Shown here piece after piece: positions 27,712 to 35,861 of a stretch of 64,000 nucleotides of DNA. How positions within the stretch are numbered: the stretch's first letter is position 1; each line of letters begins with the position of its first letter. The notes below the pieces were generated by a model. It worked only from the letters and a program-made list of their open reading frames with translations. It did not search any database and had not been told where the DNA came from. This stretch comes from Hyphomicrobiales bacterium (GTDB lineage: Bacteria > Pseudomonadota > Alphaproteobacteria > Rhizobiales > Xanthobacteraceae): NCBI GenBank assembly GCA_021732215.1, contig JAKFVL010000032.1:1-64000 (forward strand). The letters are read 5' to 3'. The translations under genes and the position numbers were made by a program.

Positions 27712-27876
27712 CTAGTGGAGTGGATTTGACATTCGCCTTACCTGTCCGCGCACGCGCGTTGCGAATGTCAAATCCATAAACTCCACTAGCAAATCTATAT
27801 TTGCCAGTGGTCCTTCTTCTAGCATTCGCAAAGAGTATGCCGCGGTGGTGTGCGAATGTTGGAAGCGGACCAATGG
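27712..27876 (-). repeat. composite double-palindrome element (family D), copy 2, reverse orientation
   Basis: CTAGTGGAG…CTCCACTAG (27712–27789) around inverted GATTTGACATTCGC/GCGAATGTCAAATC, the linker AAATCTATATTTG, then CCAGTGG…CCAATGG (27804–27876). The order and linker are the reverse complement of copy 1 at 21544–21710. Confidence 0.88.
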
Positions 27877-27919
27877 CCTTTCGATAAGCATACCCTGCGC
27901 AGCGCGACAACCCTTGTTG

Positions 27920-27964
27920 GCATGATCCCGGAAAGTGGGTACCGGTTTTCGGATCAGATCATGC
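27920..27964. repeat. 45-base REP-like palindrome
   Basis: Outer arms GCATGATC (27920) and GATCATGC (27964) with inner CCGGAAAGTGGGTACC / ACCGGTTTTCGG, giving an imperfect palindrome centred on GGTACC. Intergenic, 36 bases before the CitE-like gene. Confidence 0.75.
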
Positions 27965-28000
27965 AAAGAATTCGTTCGTCCCGATTGGAGATAAGCCGCC

Positions 28001-28876
28001 ATGATCCGCCCCCGCCGTTCGATGTTATTTATGCCGGGCTCCAATGCCCGTGCGCTGGAAAAAGCGCGCAGCCTTCCTGCCGACGGCCTGATCCTCGATC
28101 TCGAGGACGCGGTGGCGCCCGACGCCAAGCTGAAGGCGCGCAAACAGATCGCGGACGCGGTGGCGGCCAAAGGTTTCGGCAAGCGCGAGGTCATCATTCG
28201 CATCAATGGCCTCGATACGCCCTGGTGGATCGACGATGTCGGCATGGCGGCGAAAGCGCATCCGGACGGCATCATGATTCCCAAGGTGTCGCGCGTCGCC
28301 GACCTCAAGGCGATTTCCGATCGCGTCGCCGACATGGGCGGTGGCATGGCGATGAAGCTGTGGGCGATGATCGAATCGCCGCGCGCGGTGCTTCATGCGG
28401 CGGAGATCGCCGCCGCCGGCGCCGAGGCGGATAATCGTCTCGCCGGGTTCGTGATCGGGCCGAACGACATCGCACGCGAGTCGCGGATGCGGATGGTCAA
28501 GGGCCGCGCGCCGATGCTGCCGTTGCTGTCGCAGTGCGTGCTTGCCGCGCGCGCCGCCGGTATCGAGATTCTCGACGGCGTCTATAACGACTTCAGCGAT
28601 GCCGAGGGCTTTGCGCGCGAATGCGAGCAGGGCCGCGACATGGGCTTTGACGGCAAGACGCTGATTCATCCCAGCCAGATCGAGCCGTGCAACACTGCGT
28701 TCACGCCGCCCCCGGAAGAGGTCGCCCGCGCCCGCAAGATCGTCGCCGTGTTCGATCAGCCGGAGAATCTGGCCAAGGGCGCGGTGCAGATGGACGGCCA
28801 GATGGTCGAACGTATGCATGCCGACATCGCCCGGCGCACTCTTGCGATTGCCGACGCGATCGCTGCGGCGGGGTGA
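28001..28876 (+). CDS. CitE-like HpcH/HpaI aldolase/citrate lyase family (CoA-ester lyase)
   Basis: 291-residue TIM-barrel enzyme of the citrate-lyase-beta/malyl-CoA-lyase family. RPRRSMLFMPGSNARALEKA, LILDLEDAVAPDAK (with the metal-binding Asp/Glu), REVIIRINGLDT, KLWAMIESPRAVLHA and GFDGKTLIHPSQIEPCN are typical. Family members cleave malyl-, methylmalyl- or citramalyl-CoA or related esters with Mg2+. The exact substrate is not readable, and no citDF genes are present. GGAG upstream of the ATG at 28001 supports the start. Confidence 0.9.
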   Translation: MIRPRRSMLFMPGSNARALEKARSLPADGLILDLEDAVAPDAKLKARKQIADAVAAKGFGKREVIIRINGLDTPWWIDDVGMAAKAHPDGIMIPKVSRVADLKAISDRVADMGGGMAMKLWAMIESPRAVLHAAEIAAAGAEADNRLAGFVIGPNDIARESRMRMVKGRAPMLPLLSQCVLAARAAGIEILDGVYNDFSDAEGFARECEQGRDMGFDGKTLIHPSQIEPCNTAFTPPPEEVARARKIVAVFDQPENLAKGAVQMDGQMVERMHADIARRTLAIADAIAAAG

Positions 28877-28930
28877 ATTTGCGCCATCTACCAGTTCTTG
28901 TGATTGATGGTCTACGCCAAGGGCAATTAA

Positions 28931-28990
28931 CCTCTCCCCGCATGAGCGGGGAGAGGTCGGACCGCAACAGCGGTCCGGGTGAGGGGCGAG
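28931..28990. repeat. family A repeat, left flank of the DUF559 gene
   Basis: Two consecutive hairpins: CCTCTCCCCGC/GCGGGGAGAGG (28931–28956) and CGGACCGC/GCGGTCCG (28958–28977), then GGGTGAGGGGCGAG. The right flank (29337–29381) carries the matching sequence in opposite orientation. Confidence 0.85.
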
Positions 28991-29015
28991 GCAATGCGTG
29001 GCCCGAATCTGAAGC

Positions 29016-29336
29016 GTGACGACATCACGCAAGCTGCGCGTCAATCAGACAGACGCTGAGAGCAAGCTCTGGTCTCGCCTCAAAAATCGTCAGCTCTCGG
29101 GAGCCAAGTTCGTGCGGCAAGAGCCAATTGTCCGCTACGTTTGCGATTTCGTTTGCAGAGAAATGAAACTTGTTGTCGAGGCGGATGGCGGTCAACATGC
29201 CAACTCAAAAAGCGACCCGGTGCGGGATCGTTATCTCAATGACCTTGGCTTTCGCACAATACGTTTCTGGAACAACGATATCCTATCGAATATCGAGGGC
29301 GTGCTCTCAGCAATTGAAACAGAGCTGATTGGATAG
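29016..29336 (+). CDS. DUF559-domain protein (Vsr-like/PD-(D/E)XK-type fold)
   Basis: 106 residues from GTG at 29016. It starts at the NQTDAESKLWSRLKNRQLSGAKF segment typical of DUF559, followed by VRQEPIVRYVCDFVC (D44), KLVVEADGGQH (E55, D57, H61) and the C-terminal GFRTIRFWNNDIL. DUF559 is related to very-short-patch-repair endonucleases, so a DNA-nicking or endonuclease activity is plausible but unproven. An ATG at 28994 opens a different frame reading MRGPNLKR, reminiscent of longer DUF559 N-termini, so an N-terminal frameshift is possible. The gene is tightly bracketed by inverted GC-rich repeats. Confidence 0.82.
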   Translation: MTTSRKLRVNQTDAESKLWSRLKNRQLSGAKFVRQEPIVRYVCDFVCREMKLVVEADGGQHANSKSDPVRDRYLNDLGFRTIRFWNNDILSNIEGVLSAIETELIG

Positions 29337-29381
29337 CGGCCCCTCACCCCGACCCTCTCCCCGCTAAAGCGGGCGAGGGAG
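29337..29381. repeat. family A repeat, right flank of the DUF559 gene
   Basis: Starts at the base after the DUF559 stop codon and ends just before the leuD stop: CCCCTCACCCCGACC then CTCTCCCCGC…GCGGGCGAGGG. It is the inverse of the left flank without the small second hairpin. Confidence 0.85.
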
Positions 29382-29382
29382 T

Positions 29383-29988
29383 TTAAAGCCAGGGCCGGCT
29401 TTCCTTCGCCTTTGCCTCGTAGGAATTGATAGAGGTCTTTTTCTCGAGAGTCAGTCCGATGTCGTCGAGGCCGTTGAACAGGCAGTGCTTGCGGAACGGA
29501 TCGAGTTCGAAGGTGATGCAGCCGCCGTCGGGTCCGCGGATTTCCTGTTTTTCCAGATCGACGGTCAGCGTCGCGTTGGCGCCGCGGTCGGCATCGTCGA
29601 ACAGCTTGTCGAGCTCGTCCTGCGAAACGCGGATCGGCAGAATGCCGTTCTTGAAACAGTTGTTGTAAAAGATGTCGCCGAACGAGGTCGAGATCACGCA
29701 CTTGATGCCGAAGTCGGCGAGCGCCCACGGCGCATGCTCGCGGCTCGAACCGCAGCCGAAGTTGTCGCCCGCGACCAGAATCTTGGCCTGGCGATAGGCC
29801 GGCTTGTTCAGCACAAAATCAGGATTCTCGCTGCCGTCATCCTTGTAGCGCTGTTCGGAGAACAGCCCCTTGCCGAGGCCGGTGCGCTTGATCGTCTTGA
29901 GGTACTGCTTGGGGATGATCATGTCGGTATCGACATTGATGATCTTCAAGGGCGCAGCGACGCCGCTCAGCGTGGTGAACTTGTCCAT
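29383..29988 (-). CDS. leuD: 3-isopropylmalate dehydratase small subunit
   Basis: 201-residue swivelling-domain subunit that pairs with LeuC to isomerise isopropylmalate. [22 protein letters not shown], the catalytic-loop segment [20 protein letters not shown] and [18 protein letters not shown] are diagnostic. The ATG at 29988 is chosen because it gives the normal N-terminus ([14 protein letters not shown]); the frame extends far upstream without family similarity. It is separated from leuC by about 15 kb, and its 3' end abuts the DUF559-linked repeat. Confidence 0.97.
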   Translation of the reverse strand: MDKFTTLSGVAAPLKIINVDTDMIIPKQYLKTIKRTGLGKGLFSEQRYKDDGSENPDFVLNKPAYRQAKILVAGDNFGCGSSREHAPWALADFGIKCVISTSFGDIFYNNCFKNGILPIRVSQDELDKLFDDADRGANATLTVDLEKQEIRGPDGGCITFELDPFRKHCLFNGLDDIGLTLEKKTSINSYEAKAKESRPWL

Positions 29989-30056
29989 GACAGCGATCCC
30001 GTAGAACAATGCGATGATTGGGTGTTTTTGGAGGCGCTGACCGCCCGCGTCAAGGC

Positions 30057-30884
30057 TTATTGACGCGGGGAGATATGAGCGGCGGTCACGGCTGAGGTAC
30101 GTAACTGCGAGATCGCGTTTTGACGGACAACCTCGGTCCGCGCCCACCGGTCGTGCCAGGCGAGTTCGCCCTTCTTCATCGCCCATATTGCGTTGACGGC
30201 GACAGCCAGCAATACGGTCATGCTGATGACGGCCAGGCCCACGATGATCTCGACGAGATGGCCGGGCGAGGACTGCAGCAGTTTCTCGCCGATCGGCGCA
30301 AGCGCGAGCCATGCGAAGCGGGCCACGAAGCGTTTGACGATCTGGATGAGCGAAGCGGGCGCGCCACCGACCGAGCGCACGCGCATCCCCAGCATGCGCT
30401 GGGCCAGCGTGCCGCCGAGCAGCCATTCAAGCGCTATGAAATAGAGCCCGTACAGCAGGAACGAGTATTCATCGATCACGACAGGTTCGGCCGGCAGGCC
30501 GTAAGGGCTGAGCGGGTAAGTGTAACTGAGCTTCTTCGACGTTGTGAATTCGGTGCCGCCGATGGAAACGTCGCTTTCCGTGATCTGCTCGGCCTTCACC
30601 GTCCAGTTGTAGGGAATCGACAGGAAGGAATATGTGCAGGCCGTGATGCTGGTGGGCTTGAAGCCTTGCGGGAGCTCAAGTCCTGCCGGCATCGCTTCAA
30701 GTGTCTTGCAGTCCGTGCTTTTGATCAGGGTGCTTTGAACGCGGATGAATCCGCCAGACAATTTCGAGAGCGTCACGCCGATCAGCGTCACCACCGTCAG
30801 AATGATGATGACGTCGATGACAAGCGCAGCCAGGCGGCGCGTGAATCCGGCGCGGATGGGTGTCGGGGCAGGAGGCATGCGCAC
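30057..30884 (-). CDS. RDD-family membrane protein
   Basis: 275 residues. [24 protein letters not shown] (about residues 13–37) is the RDD signature (Arg-Arg … Asp) in the first helix. A periplasmic loop with two cysteines (about 59–82) follows, then further helices with [17 protein letters not shown] and [12 protein letters not shown], both typical of the family. RDD proteins are poorly characterised; some have been linked to ion transport. Upstream of leuD on the same strand. Confidence 0.85.
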   Translation of the reverse strand: MRMPPAPTPIRAGFTRRLAALVIDVIIILTVVTLIGVTLSKLSGGFIRVQSTLIKSTDCKTLEAMPAGLELPQGFKPTSITACTYSFLSIPYNWTVKAEQITESDVSIGGTEFTTSKKLSYTYPLSPYGLPAEPVVIDEYSFLLYGLYFIALEWLLGGTLAQRMLGMRVRSVGGAPASLIQIVKRFVARFAWLALAPIGEKLLQSSPGHLVEIIVGLAVISMTVLLAVAVNAIWAMKKGELAWHDRWARTEVVRQNAISQLRTSAVTAAHISPRQ

Positions 30885-30980
30885 GAGATCCGGAAAAGGT
30901 GCTGGCTCCCTTTAGTCCCGGCAGCCGCCCTGATGGTTCGATCCGGTTCGATGGTTTCGTGCGTGCTTCATCGGCGGTTG

Positions 30981-31403
30981 CTACCCGACTCTCAGCGTAT
31001 CCGTATCGCCCACGCTGGCCTCGATCGCCTCCATGTCCTCGTCGGACAATCCGAAGTGATGGCCGATCTCGTGGATCAGCACGTGCCGGATGATATGGCC
31101 GAGCGTCTCGTCATGCTCGGCCCAGTAGTCGAGAATCGGACGGCGATAGAGCCAGATCATGTTCGGCATCGGCACGATTTCATCGACGCTGCGGAACGGC
31201 AGGCCGATGCCCTGGAACAGCCCGAGCAGGTCGAACTCGCTCTCGGCCTTCATGCTCTCGAGCACCTCGTCGGTCGGAAAATCGTCAACGCGAATGATGA
31301 CGCCCTCGCACAGGTCGCGAAAACCTTTGGGCAGCCGGTCGAACACCTGCTGCGCGATGGCTTCCATTTCGTCGAGCGAGGGTGCTTTGGTCGATGTCCA
31401 CAT
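30981..31403 (-). CDS. zincin-like metallopeptidase family protein
   Basis: 140-residue protein with HEIGHHFGLSDED starting about residue 111, the extended HExxHxxGxxD zinc motif of minimal zincins (family formerly DUF1025). Upstream segments IIRVDDFPTDEVLESM and WLYRRPILDYW fit the same family. Cytoplasmic, with no signal peptide. Peptidase activity has been shown for few relatives; the substrate is unknown. Free-standing. Confidence 0.88.
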   Translation of the reverse strand: MWTSTKAPSLDEMEAIAQQVFDRLPKGFRDLCEGVIIRVDDFPTDEVLESMKAESEFDLLGLFQGIGLPFRSVDEIVPMPNMIWLYRRPILDYWAEHDETLGHIIRHVLIHEIGHHFGLSDEDMEAIEASVGDTDTLRVG

Positions 31404-31529
31404 CCATCCTTTTTAGGTGGCGCGGCCATGTACGCCAAGGGGTGCGTGGGTGGGGGCCAAGGCCGGTTGACGCAGCGCCGGTAATCCGCGATTTTGCGGT
31501 CTGAACAAAGCTCACAGGGCATTGGCAGA

Positions 31530-31829
31530 ATGAGAGTTCGGGGCATTTTGATCGCGGCGGCGCTGGCGACGATGGCCGGTCTGTGGCCGGGCGTGGTCTC
31601 CGCCGCCCAGCCATCGGGTGCCGTGCCGTCAGCGCGTGTGGACGGATCGGCAAAGCCGACCGACGTCACCGCGCAGCGCCGGGCGCGCCGCCAGCCGACG
31701 CGCCTGCGCGTCTATCGGGCTGCACCCGGTCCAAACTCGAAGCGCGTCTGCAACGCGAGATACGTTCAGGAATACCGGCCGAGCGGCACGGTGATCGTGC
31801 CGGTCGTCAACTGCTATTGGAGCGGATAA
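31530..31829 (+). CDS. small secreted basic protein
   Basis: 99 residues from the ATG at 31530, with a signal peptide (about 1–26, ending GVVSAA). The mature part is Arg/Pro-rich with a C-terminal CNARYVQEYRPSGTVIVPVVNCYW carrying two cysteines likely to form a disulfide. No domain recognised. First of four neighbouring small exported proteins. Confidence 0.7.
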   Translation: MRVRGILIAAALATMAGLWPGVVSAAQPSGAVPSARVDGSAKPTDVTAQRRARRQPTRLRVYRAAPGPNSKRVCNARYVQEYRPSGTVIVPVVNCYWSG

Positions 31830-31872
31830 GCCGCGATCCCGAATGGCCGGCATGCCGGCTGGCATCGGAAAC

Positions 31873-32079
31873 TCAGCTCCGGCTGACGCCGCGTACAACG
31901 GCGAAGACAATCACCGCAGCGCACAAGCCATAGACGACCGCAGCCATCGTGGTCTGCAGGGTGCTGCTGGCGCCGCCGATCCCGGTTCCTGGTCCCTGAG
32001 ATGCTTGGGCGACGCTTGCGAGCGATGCGCACGCAGTTGTGATTGCGCTCGCCGATGCGATGCGAATGAGGTTCGTCAT
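31873..32079 (-). CDS. small membrane/secreted protein
   Basis: 68 residues from the ATG at 32079, preceded by GGAGG at a good distance, which decides the start over a longer frame. Hydrophobic N-terminus (about 5–25, ending ASVAQAS) and a second hydrophobic stretch (about 45–63) before the basic C-terminus RGVSRS. It could be a single-pass membrane peptide. Function unknown. Confidence 0.6.
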   Translation of the reverse strand: MTNLIRIASASAITTACASLASVAQASQGPGTGIGGASSTLQTTMAAVVYGLCAAVIVFAVVRGVSRS

Positions 32080-32350
32080 GGTAGGGCCTCCGGATGGGCT
32101 TGTTGCGGCGTCACCATGAGAAGGTTCTGCCGCCGGCATTGAGATACGGTCGAGCGAGCCGGATGCGCAGGATGCGGAGCGAAAATTTTTACTGCGGTTT
32201 GATGCGTTCATCATTGCGGCATCGACATTCATGACGCATTCACGTTGCCCGCCCTAGCTTTCGCACAGAAAGCGCCCGCACCTTTCACCGACATAAATCG
32301 TCTGCGACGAGATGGTCGATCGGCAGTCCGGTCGCCGGGAGGATTGGAAG

Positions 32351-32752
32351 ATGAAGATCAAGAAAATATTCGGGCTTTTGGCTGTCGCCGGTGTCGTGGC
32401 GATTGCAGCACCGGTCCAGCGGGCCGAGGCGCTATCGCTGATCAATCCGGCAAGCGCTGGCGCCGCGAAGTATGCGTCTGAAAATCTGATCACCGAAGTG
32501 CGCCGTGGTGGCGGCGGCTTTCGAGGCGGCGGTGGTTTCCGTGGCGGCTTCCGCGGCGGCGGTTTCCGGGGCGGCTATCGTCCAGGTTTCCGCGGTGGCT
32601 TCTATCGTGGCGGCTTCTATCCGCGGCGTTTCTATGGCGGTCCGAGCTACTACTACGGCGCGCCGTTGATCTATCCGCGCCGTTGCCGCTGGATTCAGAC
32701 CTATTACGGCCCGCGCCGGGTCTGTCGCCCTCGGCCTCTCTATTATTATTGA
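32351..32752 (+). CDS. secreted glycine/arginine-rich protein
   Basis: 133 residues from the ATG at 32351 (GGGAGG upstream). Signal peptide to about residue 28, then a short linker, then repeats of GGGFRGG/RGGFYRGG (about 52–95), and a Tyr/Arg-rich C-terminus with two cysteines (RRCRW, RRVCRP). Probably a structural or surface protein; no enzymatic motif. Confidence 0.78.
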   Translation: MKIKKIFGLLAVAGVVAIAAPVQRAEALSLINPASAGAAKYASENLITEVRRGGGGFRGGGGFRGGFRGGGFRGGYRPGFRGGFYRGGFYPRRFYGGPSYYYGAPLIYPRRCRWIQTYYGPRRVCRPRPLYYY

Positions 32753-32930
32753 TCGGGCCGGTCGTCCGGAACCGGAACGGACGCTGTGCGTTGGTATATC
32801 CGATGGCTTTGCGGCTTGAACCTTGACCTCCGCAGGGCAGACAAATGAAGGCGGAAAACGGCAATCCAAGGCGCGCGTTGCGGTTTCGGTCGCAGTGGCG
32901 TCTGAGTGCAGGAGAATAGAGGAGCGTACC

Positions 32931-33245
32931 ATGAAGACAATGTTTGGCGCCGCCCTCGGCGCAGCCGCATTGATGATCGTCGGCTCAGCGGCGGTCACGC
33001 CCGCGGCCGCAGCCAGCGAAACGAGCACGGCGCAGCAGGATGCCAGCACATCGGCGATCCAGGACTTCAGCGCCCAGCGGCGATATCGCCGCTACTATGG
33101 CCCACGCTATTACTACGGGCCGCGCTACTATCGTCCGTATCGTCCGTATGGCTACTACGGCAATCCTTACTATTATCGGCCTTATGGCTATTACGGTGGA
33201 CCGCGTTTCTACGGTCCGGGGTTCGGATTCAGCTTCGGTCTTTAA
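32931..33245 (+). CDS. secreted tyrosine/glycine-rich protein
   Basis: 104 residues from the ATG at 32931 with AGGAG-type site upstream. Signal peptide (about 1–27, ending PAAAAS), then a tail made of YYGPRYYYGPRYYRPYRPYGYYG-like repeats and ending GFGFSFGL. Low-complexity exported protein similar in style to its upstream neighbour. Function unknown. A strong terminator follows. Confidence 0.76.
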   Translation: MKTMFGAALGAAALMIVGSAAVTPAAAASETSTAQQDASTSAIQDFSAQRRYRRYYGPRYYYGPRYYRPYRPYGYYGNPYYYRPYGYYGGPRFYGPGFGFSFGL

Positions 33246-33267
33246 GCAGACCCGTCACGGGAATCGG

Positions 33268-33298
33268 ACAGGCGCCTCGCGGCGCCTGTTTGTTTTTT
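33268..33298 (+). terminator. rho-independent terminator
   Basis: ACAGGCGCC/GGCGCCTGT perfect 9-base stem, 4-base loop, followed by TTGTTTTTT. Ends the Gly/Tyr-rich gene cluster. Confidence 0.92.
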
Positions 33299-33326
33299 GA
33301 TTTGCGCCTGGGTCTGAGCTGATGCT

Positions 33327-33692
33327 TCAACGCCCTGATCGCAGCAAAACCGACCTGAGCATGTCAGCGGAGTAAGGCTTCGCGATGATCGGCATGTTGG
33401 CGAGGGCTGTGGGCGGGGAAATCAGCTCTGCGTAGCCGGTGGCGAAAGCAAATGGAATTGCCCGGTCCGCAAGAACGCTGCCGACATCGAATCCGCTCTC
33501 GCCGCCAAGGTCGATATCGATGAGTGCGAAGTCCGGCGCGCGATCCCTGATCGCTGCCAATGCCGCCGCAACGCTACTCACGGTCCGCACGCGCGTCACG
33601 CCGAGATCTTGCAAGACCATCTCGGTATCGAGCGCAATGATGAAGTTGTCTTCGACGATCAGAACATCTGAGGGCATGCGAATGTCGTCCAT
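33327..33692 (-). CDS. single-domain response regulator (receiver only)
   Basis: About 121 residues from the ATG at 33692 (a GTG at 33722 would add ten). DVLIVEDNFIIALDTEMVLQDLG holds the acidic pocket, DFALIDIDLGGESGFDVG the phospho-acceptor aspartate, and the later FATGYAE and IIAKPYSADML segments the conserved Thr/Lys. No output domain, so it acts by protein contact or phosphate relay. No histidine kinase is adjacent. Divergent from the Crp/Fnr-type gene. Confidence 0.85.
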   Translation of the reverse strand: MDDIRMPSDVLIVEDNFIIALDTEMVLQDLGVTRVRTVSSVAAALAAIRDRAPDFALIDIDLGGESGFDVGSVLADRAIPFAFATGYAELISPPTALANMPIIAKPYSADMLRSVLLRSGR

Positions 33693-33858
33693 CGGCTGTC
33701 CGGGCTTGTCCACGCCCGCCACCCGTCATGGCTTGACCCGGAGAACCGGACCAGAAGTCCACGCAAGCGCGGTTCCGTTCAGATGAAGAAAAGATGCGAA
33801 TCGCGTTGCAGGTCGGTCCCCTCGCTGCAACCGAACCGCCGCTGCCCGATGGCGCAGC

Positions 33859-33880
33859 ATTGTTCCTGTGATGGAACAAT
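33859..33880. promoter_or_regulatory. perfect 22-base dyad, candidate Crp/Fnr-type operator
   Basis: ATTGTTCC-N6-GGAACAAT, 66 bases before the Crp/Fnr-type gene and in the divergent spacer shared with the response regulator. Size and 6-base centre match sites of the Crp/Fnr superfamily. Confidence 0.55.
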
Positions 33881-33946
33881 ATTTCCGTGCTGGGCGTTTG
33901 TCTGTGCAGAAGTGGACATAACAGGGCTTTAGTTTGGTGTACGCGA

Positions 33947-34711
33947 ATGGATATGAACCCAAGCCAACCATCGATCCGCAGCGGGTCTGAATTGCCCGAG
34001 AACAATCTGTTGCGTGCGTTACGCTTGAAGGATTACGAGCTGATCCAGCCCGAGCTTGAACTCGTGGACTTGCAAGCGCGCGAGTTGATCTACAATCCGG
34101 GCGATCACGTCGGCACGGTCTATTTCCCCTGCGGGCCGAGCCTCGTCTCGTATCTGGTCACCAACGAAGACGGCCGCGATGTCGAAACCATCCTGGTCGG
34201 CCGTGAAGGCGCTGTCGGCGGCATCGTCAGCCGCGGAAATCTTCCCGCCTACACCCGGATGATCGTGCAATTCGGCGGCATATTTGCGGCGCTTCCGCTC
34301 GACCGCCTCGAAGCCGCGAAAGAGAAATCGCAGTCGCTGAACCAGATGTTCGCGCGTTACGCCGATTGCATGATGGCGCAGATGTTTCAGTCGACCGCCT
34401 GCAATGCGACTCATTCGATCGAGCAACGCGCCGCGAAGTGGATCGTCTCGGCGATGGAGCGAACCGGCGACTCGATTGTACCGCTGACGCAGGAGCAGCT
34501 TGCTGCGATGCTCGGCGTCGGACGCAGCTATGCCAGCCGCGTGCTTCAGAATTTTCGGCGCGAAGGAGTCGTGGAAACGCGACGCGGGTCGATGCTTGTC
34601 GTCAAGCCGGAGATGCTTGCCGCGCGCGCTTGTCTTTGTAACGATTCGGTCAAAGGTCATTTCGAGAACGTTTTGCGCGGCGTCTACCCGACCGAAGAGG
34701 GTGTTGACTGA
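33947..34711 (+). CDS. Crp/Fnr-family transcriptional regulator
   Basis: 254 residues from the ATG at 33947 (a second ATG two codons later is possible). The cyclic-nucleotide-like beta-roll covers about residues 40–150 (LIYNPGDHVGTVYFPCGPSLVSYL, VETILVGREGAVGG). The C-terminal winged helix covers about 170–230, with LTQEQLAAMLGVGRSYASRVLQNFRREGVVETRRGSM. The Fnr N-terminal iron–sulfur cysteine pattern is absent, so this is not a classical oxygen-sensing Fnr. The signal is unknown. A dyad in its upstream region suggests autoregulation. Confidence 0.9.
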   Translation: MDMNPSQPSIRSGSELPENNLLRALRLKDYELIQPELELVDLQARELIYNPGDHVGTVYFPCGPSLVSYLVTNEDGRDVETILVGREGAVGGIVSRGNLPAYTRMIVQFGGIFAALPLDRLEAAKEKSQSLNQMFARYADCMMAQMFQSTACNATHSIEQRAAKWIVSAMERTGDSIVPLTQEQLAAMLGVGRSYASRVLQNFRREGVVETRRGSMLVVKPEMLAARACLCNDSVKGHFENVLRGVYPTEEGVD

Positions 34712-34837
34712 AACGCTGCGGCAGCGGAGAGTTTCTCGCTGCCCCTGATCCAAGCTGCCATCTGAAGCCGCGTAAGGAGCCGCAGCGACCGGTGTATTCG
34801 CACCGGCCGCTTATTCTGTCGTGGAGGAGGTACGTTC

Positions 34838-35839
34838 ATGCCGATATGCCGCAGGCTATCGTTGGCCGCCGTGATGGCGCTGTTTGCAATTCTGCCCGCC
34901 ATTGCCCCGCAAGGCGCATCGGCCCAGGACAATCCGTTCGGCGGCTCGGTGACCGTGGTGGTGCCATTTCCTGCCGGCGGGTCGGTCGATGCAGTCGCCC
35001 GCCAGGTGCAACAGGGTTTGCAGGACCGGCTGAAAACCAATGTCATCGTCGAGAACAAGCCTGGCGCGTCCGGCAGCACGGGGGCTGCGCAAGTGGCGAG
35101 ATCGGCGCCGGACGGCCGCACCTGGCTGTTCGTGTTCGACACGCATGCGGTCAATCCGTTTCTGCAAAAATTACCATTCGACTCGGTGAAAGATCTCGCG
35201 CCGGTCATGCTGATCGGAACGGCGCCGAACGTTCTTGCGACCAATCCATCGAAGCCGTTCCGTTCGCTTGCCGATATCGTCGCCGCCGCGAAGGAGAAAC
35301 CCGGAGCGATCACCTATGCGACCATCGGCGCAGGCAGCCTCGGTCACCTCACGATGGTGCGGCTATCGAAGCAGCTCGGCATCTCGCTCAATCATGTGCC
35401 GTATCGCGGCGGCGGACCGGCGATGAACGACGCGCTCGCGGGCCACGTCGATCTCATCATCGGCAGCGCCGCGCTGGTCAATCCGCAGCTTCAGGGCGGC
35501 ACGCTGCGGCCGCTGGTTCAGTTTGCGTCGAAGCGCGTGCAATCGCCGGAATTGTCGCAAGTTCCGACGGTGGCTGAAAGCGGCGCGCCGGGTGTTGAGT
35601 CCAACGCATGGTGGGCCGTGTTTGCGCCCGGAGGCACGCCTGCGCCGATCATCGAACGCTTTGTCAGCGATCTGCGCGCCACGATGGCCGATCCAAAAGT
35701 CGCGGAAAAACTCACCCAGGGTCAGCAAATTGCAATCCGCGCCGCTGGACCGGAAGAACTCAGGATTTTCTTTGAGAACGAAATGAAGGTCTGGGGCGCC
35801 ATCGTCCGCGAGAACGATATCCAGATCGGATCGCAATAG
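34838..35839 (+). CDS. Bug-family (tripartite tricarboxylate transport) solute-binding protein
   Basis: 333 residues with a signal peptide (about 1–29, ending GASAQD). VTVVVPFPAGGSVDAVARQV, NVIVENKPGASGSTGAAQVARSAPDG, and LNHVPYRGGGPAMNDALAGHVDLIIGS are the hallmark segments of Bug/TctC periplasmic receptors, which bind carboxylates or similar small anions. The membrane subunits TctA and TctB are not adjacent, so it is an orphan receptor. GGAGG lies about 9 bases before the ATG. Confidence 0.93.
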   Translation: MPICRRLSLAAVMALFAILPAIAPQGASAQDNPFGGSVTVVVPFPAGGSVDAVARQVQQGLQDRLKTNVIVENKPGASGSTGAAQVARSAPDGRTWLFVFDTHAVNPFLQKLPFDSVKDLAPVMLIGTAPNVLATNPSKPFRSLADIVAAAKEKPGAITYATIGAGSLGHLTMVRLSKQLGISLNHVPYRGGGPAMNDALAGHVDLIIGSAALVNPQLQGGTLRPLVQFASKRVQSPELSQVPTVAESGAPGVESNAWWAVFAPGGTPAPIIERFVSDLRATMADPKVAEKLTQGQQIAIRAAGPEELRIFFENEMKVWGAIVRENDIQIGSQ

Positions 35840-35861
35840 CTTTCGTCATTGGAAAGATTGT

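Larger units (their letters stand above)
27694..28000. other. 307-base spacer made almost entirely of repeats
   Basis: Contains the reverse-oriented family D element (27712–27876) and a 45-base palindrome (27920–27964). No gene seen; the start signal of the CitE-like gene is at its right end. Confidence 0.8.

Noticed and set aside
34789-34806. Hairpin GACCGGTG/CACCGG before the Bug-type gene as terminator
   Set aside because: Short stem without a T-tract; too weak to call.
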